DNA of 39,163 nt, taken from Acidobacteriota bacterium. Its GTDB lineage: Bacteria; Acidobacteriota; Terriglobia; Terriglobales; Acidobacteriaceae. The notes beneath the pieces are model-generated. The model was not told where the DNA came from and did no database searches. It worked only from the letters and a program-made list of their open reading frames with translations. The translations under genes and the position numbers were made by a program. Shown one piece after another: positions 8,955 to 17,417 of the stretch (the first letter of the stretch is position 1; every line of letters begins with the position of its first letter). The stretch covers positions 1 through 39,163 of the forward strand of contig JAJZME010000027.1 in assembly GCA_021803035.1 (NCBI GenBank), read 5' to 3'.

Positions 8955-11900
8955 TCGCTCGCCTCCGTGGTCGTCTGCAGAGGCTGTGGTTGCGGTGTAG
9001 GTGCGGGTTCCGGCCTATGTTTGCCACCTGAGCCATGCCGCATCTGCCACCCACGCCACATCTCGTAAATCACCGGAATCACGATCAGCGTCAGTGCGGT
9101 TGAAGTGACCATGCCGCCGACCATGGGTGCAGCAATGCGCTTCATGACATCGGCACCTGTAGCCTGACTCCACATGATGGGGAGCAAACCAGCAATAATT
9201 GCGGTGACAGTCATTATCTTGGGCCGAACACGCATCACCGCGCCCTCTATAATTGCGTCGTACAGATCTCGTCGCGTGGTCATCGTTCCCTCCGCTAAGC
9301 GGCGGTCATAAACTTCATCGAGGTAGACGATCATAACCACACCGGTTTCCGTTGCCACGCCGGCCAGCGCGATAAACCCCACCCACACGGCAACGCTTGT
9401 GTTGTAGTGCAGCAGAAACAGCAACCAGATGCCGCCCACCAGCGCGAAGGGGAGTGAAAGCATGATAATCAGTGTCTTGGGCACTGACCTGAAGTTTGAA
9501 TAGAGCAGCACAAAGATAATCAGCAACGTTAGAGGCACAACATAGTCCAGTGTCTTCGCCGCGCGCTCCATGTATTGATACTGTCCGGCCCACTCCAGAT
9601 AGTAGCCCGGCGGAAGCGTGACCTTTTGGTTGACGATCTTCATCGCGTGCTTTACATAGGTCCCAATATCGACTCCTGCCACGTCGACATAGACATAACC
9701 TACCGGTATGCCTCCTTCGGTCTTGATCACCGGCGGGCCCATGGTCATGCGGATCGTCGCCAGTTGCGATATGGGTATTTCCGCGCCGCTGGGAGTGGGC
9801 ACCAAAACCCGGTCGAGGGCCTGCGGATCCGTGCGATAATCGCGCAGGTAGCGAACATCCACGGGAAATCTCTCCAAACCATCAATTACGGTCGTGATGT
9901 TCTTGCCGCCGATCGCGGTTTCAATCACATCTTCGACATCACTCACCGTCAATCCATAACGCGCAATCGCATCGCGGTTAATCTTGAAGTCGAGGTAATA
10001 ACCGCCAACCACTCGCTCGGCATAGATATTGCGCGTGCCAGGCAGGCTCTGCAAATCGTCCTGGATCTCTTCGCCAATTCCCTGAATCACCTTCAGATTC
10101 GGGCCGAAGATCTTGATGCCGAGTGGAGTGCGTATGCCGGTGGAGAGCATATCGGTGCGCCCCTTGATCGGCATCGTCCATGAGTTCGAGACACCCGGAA
10201 TCTGAAGCGCCGCGTTCATCTGGTCAACCAGCTTGGCTGGCGTCATACCCTTGGGCCACTCGCTCCGCGGCTTCAGTGTGATCGTCGCCTCTCCCATCTC
10301 AAGCGGGGCGGGGTCTGTTGGCGTGTCCGCGCGCCCGCCTTTGCCAAAGACAGAAACCACCTCCGGAAATCGCTTGATAATCTTGTCTTCGATCTGCGTA
10401 AGCCGCACTGTCTCCGTAATTGACTGACCGGGCAGGCCTTGCGGCATGTAAAGCAAGCTGCCCTCGTACAGTGGAGGCATAAACTCCGATCCGAGGTGCG
10501 TGAAGGCCGGAATCGTAACCAGTAACGCAGCCAGCGCCACAAACAGAACAATTTTTGGAAACTTCAGGGCAAGGTGGACAAAGGGCTTATAAAGCCAGAT
10601 CAGGAAGCGATTCACCGGATTCTTGTGTTCCGGCGCAATCTTGCCGCGAATAAACAACTGCATCAATACCGGTACAAGCGTGATTGACAGCAGCGCGGCA
10701 AAAGCCATCGAAAATGTCTTGGTGAAAGCGAGCGGCTTGAACAGCCGGCCCTCCTGCGCCTTAAGGCTGAAGACCGGAATGAAGGACACGGCAATAATCA
10801 GCAAGCAGAAGAACAGCGGTTTGCCTACTTCCTTTGCAGCTCCAACAATGACTTCGCCGCGCTCCTCCCGTCTGCCTCCGGCCTCCCATTTTTCCAGATG
10901 CTTGTGCGCATTCTCGATCATCACAATTGCGCCATCGACCATGGCTCCAATGGCGATGGCGATACCGCTTAGCGACATGATGTTCGAGTTCAGATGAGTG
11001 TAGTGCATCGCAATGAACATCATGAGAATGGCAACGGGGAGTGTGAAGATCGCAACCAGCGCGCTTCGGAAGTGAAAGAGGAAGATCAGGCAGACAATAC
11101 TGACGATGATCATTTCCTCGATCAGCTTTTCGCGAAGCGTGGCAATGGAGCGAAGAATCAGCACGGAGCGATCGTAGACAGGAACAATGCTGATGCCCTT
11201 TGGAATTGCATTCTTAAGCTGTGCCAGTTTTTGCTTTACACGGTTGATGACAGCCAGCGCGTTTTCGCCGTAGCGGGCAATGACGATGCCTCCAACGACC
11301 TGTCCCTCACCATTCAGGTCGGCTTCGCCGCGCCGCATGTCCGGACCCAGTTGGACGTCGGCAACGTCGCGCAGATAAACCGGGGTGCCATCGCCGTTGG
11401 TGCCGACGACAACCTTCTGAAGATCAGCCACTGAGTGGATATACCCCAGACCGCGAACCATATATTCGTGTCCCGTGTATTCCACCACGCGTCCACCCAC
11501 CTCGTTATTGCTGTTCCGGATTGCTTTGATCACATGGCCGAGGGAGAGATGGTACGCGAGCAGCGTGTTGGGATTAATGTTCACTTGATACTGCTTGACA
11601 AAGCCGCCGATGCTGGCCACCTGCGAGACGCCGCGCACACCCTCAAGCCAATAGCGGAGATACCAGTCCTGAAAGGTTCGTAACTGGGCAAGATTATGTC
11701 GCCCGGTCTTGTCAACCAGCGCGTACATGTATACCCATCCGACGCCAGTTGCATCCGGGCCCAGAGTGGGAGTTACTCCCCTCGGCAGGCTTCCTTGAAC
11801 CCCCTGCATGTATTCAACAACCCGGGAACGTGCCCAATAGAGGTTGGTGCCGTCCTTGAAGATGACATAGACAAATGAAAGCCCAAAGAATGAATAACCG

Positions 11901-12148
11901 CGCACCACTTTTACATCCGGAGCGGAAATGAGCGCAGTTACAATCGGATAGGTCACCTGGTCCTCTATAAGGTCCGGACTCCGGCCCGGCCATTTGGAGA
12001 AGACGATCACCTGAACATCGGAAAGATCCGGAATGGCGTCAAGCGGCGTATGCATCATCGCCCAGATTCCCCAGGCAATAAGAAAGAAGACGCCGAGGAA
12101 AATGAAGAACTTGTTCCTGCTGCTCCAATCGATGATCTTATTAATCAT
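8951..12148 (-). CDS. Copper/silver efflux RND pump CusA
   Basis: A 1065-residue HME-type RND inner-membrane pump, the family's usual length, exporting Cu(I)/Ag(I) from periplasm or cytoplasm using the proton gradient as part of a CusCBA complex. Visible residues that define the copper branch: the three methionines corresponding to E. coli M573 (LLYMPQGLPG), M623 (PLEMGEAT) and M672 (RTDMLSTG). The proton-relay residues are also present: Asp in GAMVDGAIVMIENAHK (helix 4), Glu in ALAGVATETGVVM and Lys in RVRPKIMTV. The C-terminus has a short Pro/Gln-rich tail. It overlaps the NosL-like gene upstream and the transglycosylase downstream by 4 nt each. Silver as well as copper is likely; zinc/cobalt (CzcA) is unlikely given the Met triad. 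Confidence 0.95.
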   Translation of the reverse strand: MINKIIDWSSRNKFFIFLGVFFLIAWGIWAMMHTPLDAIPDLSDVQVIVFSKWPGRSPDLIEDQVTYPIVTALISAPDVKVVRGYSFFGLSFVYVIFKDGTNLYWARSRVVEYMQGVQGSLPRGVTPTLGPDATGVGWVYMYALVDKTGRHNLAQLRTFQDWYLRYWLEGVRGVSQVASIGGFVKQYQVNINPNTLLAYHLSLGHVIKAIRNSNNEVGGRVVEYTGHEYMVRGLGYIHSVADLQKVVVGTNGDGTPVYLRDVADVQLGPDMRRGEADLNGEGQVVGGIVIARYGENALAVINRVKQKLAQLKNAIPKGISIVPVYDRSVLILRSIATLREKLIEEMIIVSIVCLIFLFHFRSALVAIFTLPVAILMMFIAMHYTHLNSNIMSLSGIAIAIGAMVDGAIVMIENAHKHLEKWEAGGRREERGEVIVGAAKEVGKPLFFCLLIIAVSFIPVFSLKAQEGRLFKPLAFTKTFSMAFAALLSITLVPVLMQLFIRGKIAPEHKNPVNRFLIWLYKPFVHLALKFPKIVLFVALAALLVTIPAFTHLGSEFMPPLYEGSLLYMPQGLPGQSITETVRLTQIEDKIIKRFPEVVSVFGKGGRADTPTDPAPLEMGEATITLKPRSEWPKGMTPAKLVDQMNAALQIPGVSNSWTMPIKGRTDMLSTGIRTPLGIKIFGPNLKVIQGIGEEIQDDLQSLPGTRNIYAERVVGGYYLDFKINRDAIARYGLTVSDVEDVIETAIGGKNITTVIDGLERFPVDVRYLRDYRTDPQALDRVLVPTPSGAEIPISQLATIRMTMGPPVIKTEGGIPVGYVYVDVAGVDIGTYVKHAMKIVNQKVTLPPGYYLEWAGQYQYMERAAKTLDYVVPLTLLIIFVLLYSNFRSVPKTLIIMLSLPFALVGGIWLLFLLHYNTSVAVWVGFIALAGVATETGVVMIVYLDEVYDRRLAEGTMTTRRDLYDAIIEGAVMRVRPKIMTVTAIIAGLLPIMWSQATGADVMKRIAAPMVGGMVTSTALTLIVIPVIYEMWRGWQMRHGSGGKHRPEPAPTPQPQPLQTTTEASE

Positions 12149-12678
12149 GGTCTTTGCACCTTCCCGGATGCGGATTTAGCTTCTTTTAACAGGCCATCAA
12201 GGCGCTTCAGTGCGCCGCCATGTTGAGCGATGAATGCACGCGCGCTCATCTCGCTTGGGAATGCCAGAATGCTCGGAGAACAGCGGTCAAACATGCGAAG
12301 GTAGACGGTGCCTTCTCCCCGGCTTGTTGCCGCCGGCGACATGCGTGTGCAAAAATTCACCGAACTGCCTTCCACAAACCACGCCCTTGCCGGATCCATA
12401 AGCTTGCTGGTTTCAAAATTAGCCACCTTCAATACGCGCAGCGGCTTGCCTGTCTGCCGCGCTTCGATGATGGCGCACCGCAGGCAGCAGGTCTCATACT
12501 TCTTCCCGCCAATCATGACCAACGCCCGCGTCTGCGGTTCAATAGGCCGGCCGGAAAGAGGGCATACCTTTTCGGCTCGCTGGTGGATCAGGTACCATGA
12601 GCCGGCTGCCAGGGCAACCGCCATGCCCAGGCCAATAAGAACTGAGAGAACAATTCGTGTTCGCACGCTCGACCTCAC
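12145..12678 (-). CDS. NosL-like membrane-anchored copper-binding protein
   Basis: A 177-residue protein. Residues 8-31 form an N-terminal membrane anchor and the rest is periplasmic. The layout resembles NosL (the copper chaperone for nitrous-oxide reductase). A Cys motif CPLSGRPI (Cys39) and YETCCLRC (Cys64, 65, 68) come first, then ARAWFVEGSSVNFC (Cys110) and the characteristic end ILAFPSEMSARAFIAQHGG, which matches the Met/Ala-rich segment of NosL. There is no lipobox. It lies between cusB and cusA with 4-nt overlaps on both sides, so it is probably made in step with the pump and may hand Cu(I) to CusB or CusA in place of CusF, which is absent here. No nitrous-oxide reductase genes are in the window. 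The NosL relationship is from motif layout, not a search. Confidence 0.7.
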   Translation of the reverse strand: MRSSVRTRIVLSVLIGLGMAVALAAGSWYLIHQRAEKVCPLSGRPIEPQTRALVMIGGKKYETCCLRCAIIEARQTGKPLRVLKVANFETSKLMDPARAWFVEGSSVNFCTRMSPAATSRGEGTVYLRMFDRCSPSILAFPSEMSARAFIAQHGGALKRLDGLLKEAKSASGKVQRP

Positions 12679-14006
12679 TTCGTATTGCCCGTCTTCATTC
12701 CAGGCATGGTCGCTGCCATCTGCTGCATCGCAGCCCCCAGCCTGCTCTCGGAGTCGATCAGGAAGTTCCCCGACTTTACGATCTTTTCGCCTGGCTGCAG
12801 ACCCGCCAGAACCTCCGTTTGCCCGTCGAACTGGCCGCCAATCTGGATCTCTCGCGGTTCAAAGTACCCATCAGGTTTGGCGAGAAACACAACCTGCCTC
12901 GTCCCGGAATTGAGCACTGCCTGACTCGGGACAAGAGTTTGTACGCCGTAGTCAACTCTCAACTCAACATTCGCATACATGTTGGGCTTCAGCGCGTAAC
13001 CCGGATTGGGGAACTCCAGACGTACCTTGATCGTGCGGGTCTTGGGATCAAGAGTCGGATAGACGTAAGTGACTTTGCCGAAATAAGAGCGGCCTGGAAA
13101 ATAACTGAGCTGCATCTCCGCCATCTGGCCAACATGAACATAGGGCGCTTCGTATTGAAAGATGGAGACGTAAACCCATATCTTAGATAAGTTGACGATG
13201 TCGTAGAGGTCAGTATCTGGCGTCACATAAGTCTGCTCATAAGCATTTCTACTCATCACAAATCCGCTGATCGGCGAGTAAAGCGTCATGGTCCGCGATG
13301 CTTTACCTGTGGCGGCGAGCTTCCGAATCTGCGCATCGGATATATCCCACAGCCGCAGCCTGTCTCGCGCTGCACTAAGGAGCGAATTCGCCTCCGACGA
13401 AATATCGCTATAAGGTGTCTTCGACAGATATCGCTGCCCTTTCAGGGCAATCAGGTATTCCTGTTCGGTAGAAACCAGATCGGGACTATAGAGCGTGAAG
13501 AGAGGTTGGCCTTTCTTGATCTGCTGGCCGGCATAATTGAGAAAGACCTTCTGAATCCAGCCCGGAACCTTTACATGGACGTGAGCAATCTTTTGCTCGT
13601 CCGCATTCAGCACGCCAACGGTCCGAATTGTTCTTATCAGGTGAGCGCGGCGGACAGTCGCGTAAGTTACATTAAACTCCTGCTGGGTTGCGGCGCTCAG
13701 CATAACGGTTCCCTTGGGCGTGCTTTCCGGGCCGTTCATGTTCATTCCAGTCATCTGTTGCGCATGGCCGCTCGCTGCCGGAGGCGAAGAATTCCTCATG
13801 CCGGATGCGCCTGACATGTTCATTCCGGCCATCGCGCCGGCGGCATTTGAGCCCGTGGTGGTCTGCTGGGCCGTGGCAGAGCTTGCATGCACAGCCTTCA
13901 TCTTGTGTTGCACCAGCCAGTACACCGCCGCGCCGCCCAAGATGCTTCCGGCGGCCAGGAGCGCTATTCCAAAGATCAGGGCGCGTGTGGAGAAGATTAA
14001 TTTCAT
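12675..14006 (-). CDS. Copper efflux periplasmic adaptor CusB, Met-rich N-terminus
   Basis: A 443-residue membrane-fusion protein of the RND efflux family. It has an N-terminal hydrophobic anchor or signal (about 8-31), then a Met/His-rich segment at about 55-95 (AGMNMSG, ASGMRNSS, QMTGMNMNGPE) that is expected to bind Cu(I). The barrel-sandwich lipoyl half-motif is VPGWIQKVFLNYAGQQIKKG, followed by an alpha-hairpin (SPDLVSTEQEYLIALKGQ), a beta-barrel (YSPISGFVMSRNAYEQTYV) and the membrane-proximal domain near the end. It joins CusA to the outer-membrane channel and gates metal entry. It starts 12 nt after the TolC-type gene and overlaps the NosL-like gene by 4 nt. It lacks the extra N-terminal heavy-metal (YHS-like) domain found in some homologues. 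Confidence 0.92.
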   Translation of the reverse strand: MKLIFSTRALIFGIALLAAGSILGGAAVYWLVQHKMKAVHASSATAQQTTTGSNAAGAMAGMNMSGASGMRNSSPPAASGHAQQMTGMNMNGPESTPKGTVMLSAATQQEFNVTYATVRRAHLIRTIRTVGVLNADEQKIAHVHVKVPGWIQKVFLNYAGQQIKKGQPLFTLYSPDLVSTEQEYLIALKGQRYLSKTPYSDISSEANSLLSAARDRLRLWDISDAQIRKLAATGKASRTMTLYSPISGFVMSRNAYEQTYVTPDTDLYDIVNLSKIWVYVSIFQYEAPYVHVGQMAEMQLSYFPGRSYFGKVTYVYPTLDPKTRTIKVRLEFPNPGYALKPNMYANVELRVDYGVQTLVPSQAVLNSGTRQVVFLAKPDGYFEPREIQIGGQFDGQTEVLAGLQPGEKIVKSGNFLIDSESRLGAAMQQMAATMPGMKTGNTK

Positions 14007-14018
14007 GGCTACTCCTTC

Positions 14019-15395
14019 TTATTCGGTCAAATCCGTGCCGACGAGCGGTTCCATCCGCGCCAGCGCCGTCTGAAAGTCACTCAGTTCCTGGTAGTAATCA
14101 ACCTCGTAATTGAGAACAAAGACAAAGTTGTCAAGCATGGACAGAAAGTCCACCTTGCCTACTTCGTAGGAGGACATGGCAGATTCCAGCGCCAGTGTAG
14201 ACTGGGGCACAATCGCCTCCCTGTACAGGTTCATCAACTTCTGTGCTGCCTTGGCGGCCAGATATTCCTGTTTGATTTGGTAATTCACTGTTGTCCAGCG
14301 CTCGTCGAGGTCGCGGTTGGCGCCGATCAAGTTATGGCTCGCTTCAATTACGCTCTCGCGCTGCTTGCTTCTGAAGAAGATCGGTATATTCACGCCCACC
14401 ATGACGCCGTTCATGCTCGGCATATCCGGACGCTGCTCGTAACTGTAGGCGACATCGAAATTCGGTTGGTAGGATTTTTGCGCGAGTTTAACGGTGTCCT
14501 GAGTGTCCTCGACGATGCGCCGGTCCTGTTCGAGTTGTGGATCGTTGGCATGAGCCAGACTGTACAGGCTCTGAAGGCTGGAATCGAAATGCGCCGGGGT
14601 GAAGGGCGCAGGGGGCGGCAGAGGCGAGTCGGGATCGCGATAGAGCAGCGTATTGAGACGAGCCTCGGCTGTTGCTTTCTGCTGATCGAGAATGATCAGC
14701 TTCTGATCGATGCGGGCGACTTCGACCTGCGCTTGAAGCACATCCTGCTCGATGCCCTTGCCCACCCGGTAGCGAGTCTCGGCAATGTCCTCCAGCTTTT
14801 CCAATAGGTTCTTGTTCTTTTGGGTGATCGCGATTGCCTTTGTGTCATAGAAATAGTTGTAGTAAGCGATCTTCACCTCGGTGACGATTTGCCGCCGCGT
14901 TCCTTCAGCCCTCCATTCCGCGGCTTGCGCCTGGCGGTCTGCAATTTGGCCTCGGAGTCTCCGCTTCCCGGGAAAAGGAAATGCTTGGCTTACGATCAAC
15001 CCCCGGTAGCTGGACGGGTCGCCTTGCTGCACGCTGAAAGGCGTGATATTCCCCATCCATCCGCCAGAAATCATTGGATCGGGCAGCGAGCGCGCCTGGG
15101 GAACGCGGGCGCGTTGCGCCTCGAAATGCTCGTATGCGCTCTTGATTGCCGGATTGCGTGCGAGCGCGATCTCTACAAGCTCCGGCAACGTGACCTCCGG
15201 CCCTTGCAATGCTTTGCCGTGGGCTGCCGGATTCTGCTCTGGATCTGCCGGGGGCGTCGCCGGCCGCGTGGCAGAAGATAGCGCTTGTACATGAGGCGCT
15301 GGCGCATCCGGAGCGGTCTGCGCGCTTGCGGCCGCAGCGCAGGCAACGATGACAGCCGCCGCCGCCCACGACCATCGCTTGAGCAACTTGTTCAT
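14019..15395 (-). CDS. TolC-family outer-membrane efflux channel (CusC role)
   Basis: 458 residues from ATG 15395, preferred over longer frames because GGCAGGAGAA lies just upstream and the protein then starts with a clear signal peptide (cleavage near AAAASA-QT, residues 1-26). Two outer-membrane-efflux repeats follow: LPELVEIALARNPAIK near 70-85 and helical hairpins such as KLEDIAETRYRVGKGIEQDV and ESAMSSYEVGKVDFLSMLD. There is no lipobox Cys, unlike E. coli CusC, so it is not a lipoprotein. It provides the exit duct for the CusBA complex. The start overlaps the preceding gene's stop by 4 nt; cusB follows after 12 nt. The sequence between signal and first repeat is Ala/Pro-rich. Confidence 0.92.
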   Translation of the reverse strand: MNKLLKRWSWAAAAVIVACAAAASAQTAPDAPAPHVQALSSATRPATPPADPEQNPAAHGKALQGPEVTLPELVEIALARNPAIKSAYEHFEAQRARVPQARSLPDPMISGGWMGNITPFSVQQGDPSSYRGLIVSQAFPFPGKRRLRGQIADRQAQAAEWRAEGTRRQIVTEVKIAYYNYFYDTKAIAITQKNKNLLEKLEDIAETRYRVGKGIEQDVLQAQVEVARIDQKLIILDQQKATAEARLNTLLYRDPDSPLPPPAPFTPAHFDSSLQSLYSLAHANDPQLEQDRRIVEDTQDTVKLAQKSYQPNFDVAYSYEQRPDMPSMNGVMVGVNIPIFFRSKQRESVIEASHNLIGANRDLDERWTTVNYQIKQEYLAAKAAQKLMNLYREAIVPQSTLALESAMSSYEVGKVDFLSMLDNFVFVLNYEVDYYQELSDFQTALARMEPLVGTDLTE

Positions 15396-16195
15396 CGGTT
15401 TTCTCCTGCCCCCGTGTTTTCCAGGTTGGTTCGATTTGTGCTTCCCGGCATGGACATGGGCGCGCTTTCTGAATGAGCAAAGATCGCATCCGTTGCGTGG
15501 TTGAACAGCGCGCGCGACAGAGGCGCTTTCAGGTCGAATGTGTAGGTGTCGCGGTAGCCGAATATAAACAGGTGATATGGATCCGGATCGGATAACGTCT
15601 GCAGGTCCGCCCAACTCCAGCTCCGGCTATCATTCCGTGCCTTGGTGACGTAATCGATGCCCCCGGCACGAAAACGCAGCACCCCGTTCGTGCCTCCGGT
15701 CAGCATTCGATGGCGCACCGGAATGGTTGCGCACGCTGGCGCGTTCGGGTCCGGATCGGCATTTTGCACCGGCCGCGCGATCTTCGCCGCCAATGCCGCC
15801 GCGACTGCCGGAGGCATGGCCGAAGCCAAATTGAAGCGGTATCGCTGCGCTCCAGGCCGGTGCCAGCTCCGGTTTTGATAGGTCTCCAGATCCAGACGGT
15901 GCGGCCCGATAAATGCCGTATGAATGTCCTGGTATGCCCACCGCTGCTCGCGCCCTTTGGCGGAGCGGAATTCCACTCCCTTTGCGCCGATCGCCAGCCT
16001 GCCGCGCGCTTTGGCCAAAAGCGGGGTCCGGCGCTCTCGGGCCTGGGTCGTCCAACGCAGTGCCGCGCGGCTAGATTCTCCGGCTCCGGCAGGTTGCTGC
16101 GCGAAAGCGGCAGTGGATGAGAGCCCCGCCAGAATCGCGGCAGTGATTAGCGCAACAAGGGCGTCTCCGCGTTTGATGCGTTTATTCCAAAGCAT
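15392..16195 (-). CDS. Exported protein of unknown function in the copper operon
   Basis: 267 residues from ATG 16195, chosen because GGAGAG lies 8 nt upstream and residues 1-33 then form a signal peptide (hydrophobic ALITAAILAGLSSTAAFAQ). I do not recognise the family. The middle part has alternating short strands (LAIGAKGVEFRSAKG, RWAYQDIHTAFIGPHRLDLETYQ, LHHLFIFGYRDTYTFDL-like) reminiscent of a PH-like beta barrel repeated twice, with a single Cys near ACATIPVRHR. The C-terminal end SAPMSMPGS is mildly Met-rich. It overlaps the TolC gene by 4 nt, so it is a coupled member of the operon. It could be a periplasmic accessory or metal-sensing protein; nothing in the sequence proves either. Confidence 0.75.
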   Translation of the reverse strand: MLWNKRIKRGDALVALITAAILAGLSSTAAFAQQPAGAGESSRAALRWTTQARERRTPLLAKARGRLAIGAKGVEFRSAKGREQRWAYQDIHTAFIGPHRLDLETYQNRSWHRPGAQRYRFNLASAMPPAVAAALAAKIARPVQNADPDPNAPACATIPVRHRMLTGGTNGVLRFRAGGIDYVTKARNDSRSWSWADLQTLSDPDPYHLFIFGYRDTYTFDLKAPLSRALFNHATDAIFAHSESAPMSMPGSTNRTNLENTGAGENR

Positions 16196-16318
16196 ACGTG
16201 TCTCTCCAAATGGTTGCGTGCCTTCCGCCGGGAAGCGGATGGGAACTCCTTGTCTCACTTGAACGGAGAACTGACAGCTCTGCGAAAAGACAATGAGCGT
16301 CAATGAGGGGGAGAAGAT

Positions 16319-16714
16319 TTAGATAAGAAACATCGACAGAAATGCCTGCGTGCGTGGACCACTTCGCAGGAAGATCGGGGGAAGCTCTTCTCGCCGGCTC
16401 GCAGTTGAAGGCATAAGGACAGCCGCTGGGTTTTCAGGCAATACTAGCGCGGCAAGTTGACTCTCGGGCGACCGCTGGTCAACCACGGCAACCAGAGTGT
16501 GGTGATTCTTCATGCAGCAAGGCGCGGGCAGGCTCTTCATCCCCTTGTGGCCCATGGCTTCCGTGCTTGTCATCTTCGCCATCATTGGCGACATGACCCC
16601 ATAGCAGCACGGCATAGAGCACACGCTTTGCTGGTATGGGATGGCAGCAACCGCGGGGACGCCCGAGAGAGCGATAAGCAGGATGCCGGTCACGAGTTTG
16701 GCCAGGCGCCTCAC
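16319..16714 (-). CDS. Small Cys/Met/His-rich exported protein, first gene of cus operon
   Basis: 131 residues starting at GTG 16714 with GGAG 5 nt upstream. Residues 1-24 are a signal peptide (LVTGILLIALSGVPAVAA). The mature N-terminal half is dense in soft-metal ligands: CSMPCC (Cys32, Met34, Cys36, Cys37), MSPMMAKM (Met41, 44, 45, 48), then PCCMKNHH (Cys66, Cys67, Met68, His71, His72). The C-terminal half is ordinary and lacks ligands. No family is recognised, but the ligand pattern and position at the head of the cus operon point to a periplasmic Cu(I) sponge or carrier, a possible functional stand-in for CusF. Disulfide pairing rather than metal binding is the alternative. A 123-bp gap separates it from the next gene. 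Confidence 0.75.
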   Translation of the reverse strand: MRRLAKLVTGILLIALSGVPAVAAIPYQQSVCSMPCCYGVMSPMMAKMTSTEAMGHKGMKSLPAPCCMKNHHTLVAVVDQRSPESQLAALVLPENPAAVLMPSTASRREELPPIFLRSGPRTQAFLSMFLI

Positions 16715-16758
16715 AATATCTCCATCCTCTTCAATCCCATCCGGACGGTCAGTGACTT

Positions 16759-16773
16759 ACATCACCACGATGT
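16759..16773. promoter_or_regulatory. Inverted repeat ACATC-N5-GATGT upstream of cus operon
   Basis: Perfect 5-bp arms around a 5-nt spacer, 45-59 bp upstream of the first cus-operon gene, where a repressor or activator could bind near the promoter. Palindromes with ACA/TGT cores are typical of winged-helix repressors such as the BlaI/CopY group, but the match is too short to name the regulator. Confidence 0.3.
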
Positions 16774-16950
16774 GCCTCGCCATTCGCTCCAGCCACAGCC
16801 AGCTCCGCGCATCCGATCCTCGCGGGCCATCATCGACCATTGGTTGCTGCGGCGCCCTCTGTGCTTTCGGGAACCTCTGCCGGGCTGCCCGCCTTCGTGG
16901 CACGCAACCAGGACCCTGTGCGGAGGCTTTCTGGAGCCGTTCGCTTCGCT

Positions 16951-16980
16951 TTGTGTATTCAACCGCCCTGGGTTTAAAAT
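16951..16980 (+). promoter_or_regulatory. Sigma70-like promoter candidate towards copA
   Basis: TTGTGT (16951-16956) and TAAAAT (16975-16980) are separated by 18 nt and oriented towards copA, about 440 nt before its start. If used, it gives a long 5' leader. Only two hexamers support it. Confidence 0.3.
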
Positions 16981-17417
16981 CTACCACGACGGAGGTGAAA
17001 AGTGTAGTGATGCTTTGCAGAATTCCCCTCTGCAAGGAGATCTGGGCATTCATGGGCAGGCAACGAAACGCATCTGTTTCGGCTGTCACGATCCCACCAA
17101 CAAGAATCACGGTCTTTTGGGGTCCTAAAGCCCCGCCTCAAACACCACTGCGCTTCAGCACCCGGCAAAGCCGTTTCCGCATGCCAGCTTTCTACCCGAT
17201 ATTCGTCCGTCCTTGAATTCATCGCCCGCCGGTTGCTGTTGCCCGCAAGGCCAGGATCTGCGCATGGTCATTCGCCGATCGTTGCTCATTCTGGAATCTG
17301 TTCCCGGTGGCAGTGCGTATTTTGCCGCCCATTCACCCCTGCATGTGTCGCCACGCAGAGCCGGCGCATGCAGACACGGCTCATTGTCGCGCAAGCTAAC
17401 AACGCTCCGGAGAACTT

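Larger units (their letters stand above)
16715..17417. other. Divergent control region of the copper island, 703 bp
   Basis: It lies between the cus operon (minus) and copA (plus). I see no supported gene. One plus-strand frame carries a CFGCH haem-like motif near 17074-17088 but ends soon after and has no signal peptide or start. The region is unusually long for a divergent promoter. It contains the inverted repeat at 16759-16773 and a promoter-like pair at 16951-16980. No copper-sensing regulator gene (CueR, CsoR or CopY-like) is adjacent. Confidence 0.5.

Noticed and set aside
16990..17126. Plus-strand frame with CFGCH (17074-17088) followed by DPTNKNHGLL, like a multihaem cytochrome end
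   Set aside because: One CxxCH only, no signal peptide, no start signal, and the frame ends at TAA 17124-17126. It could be a relic but the motif is short enough to be chance.
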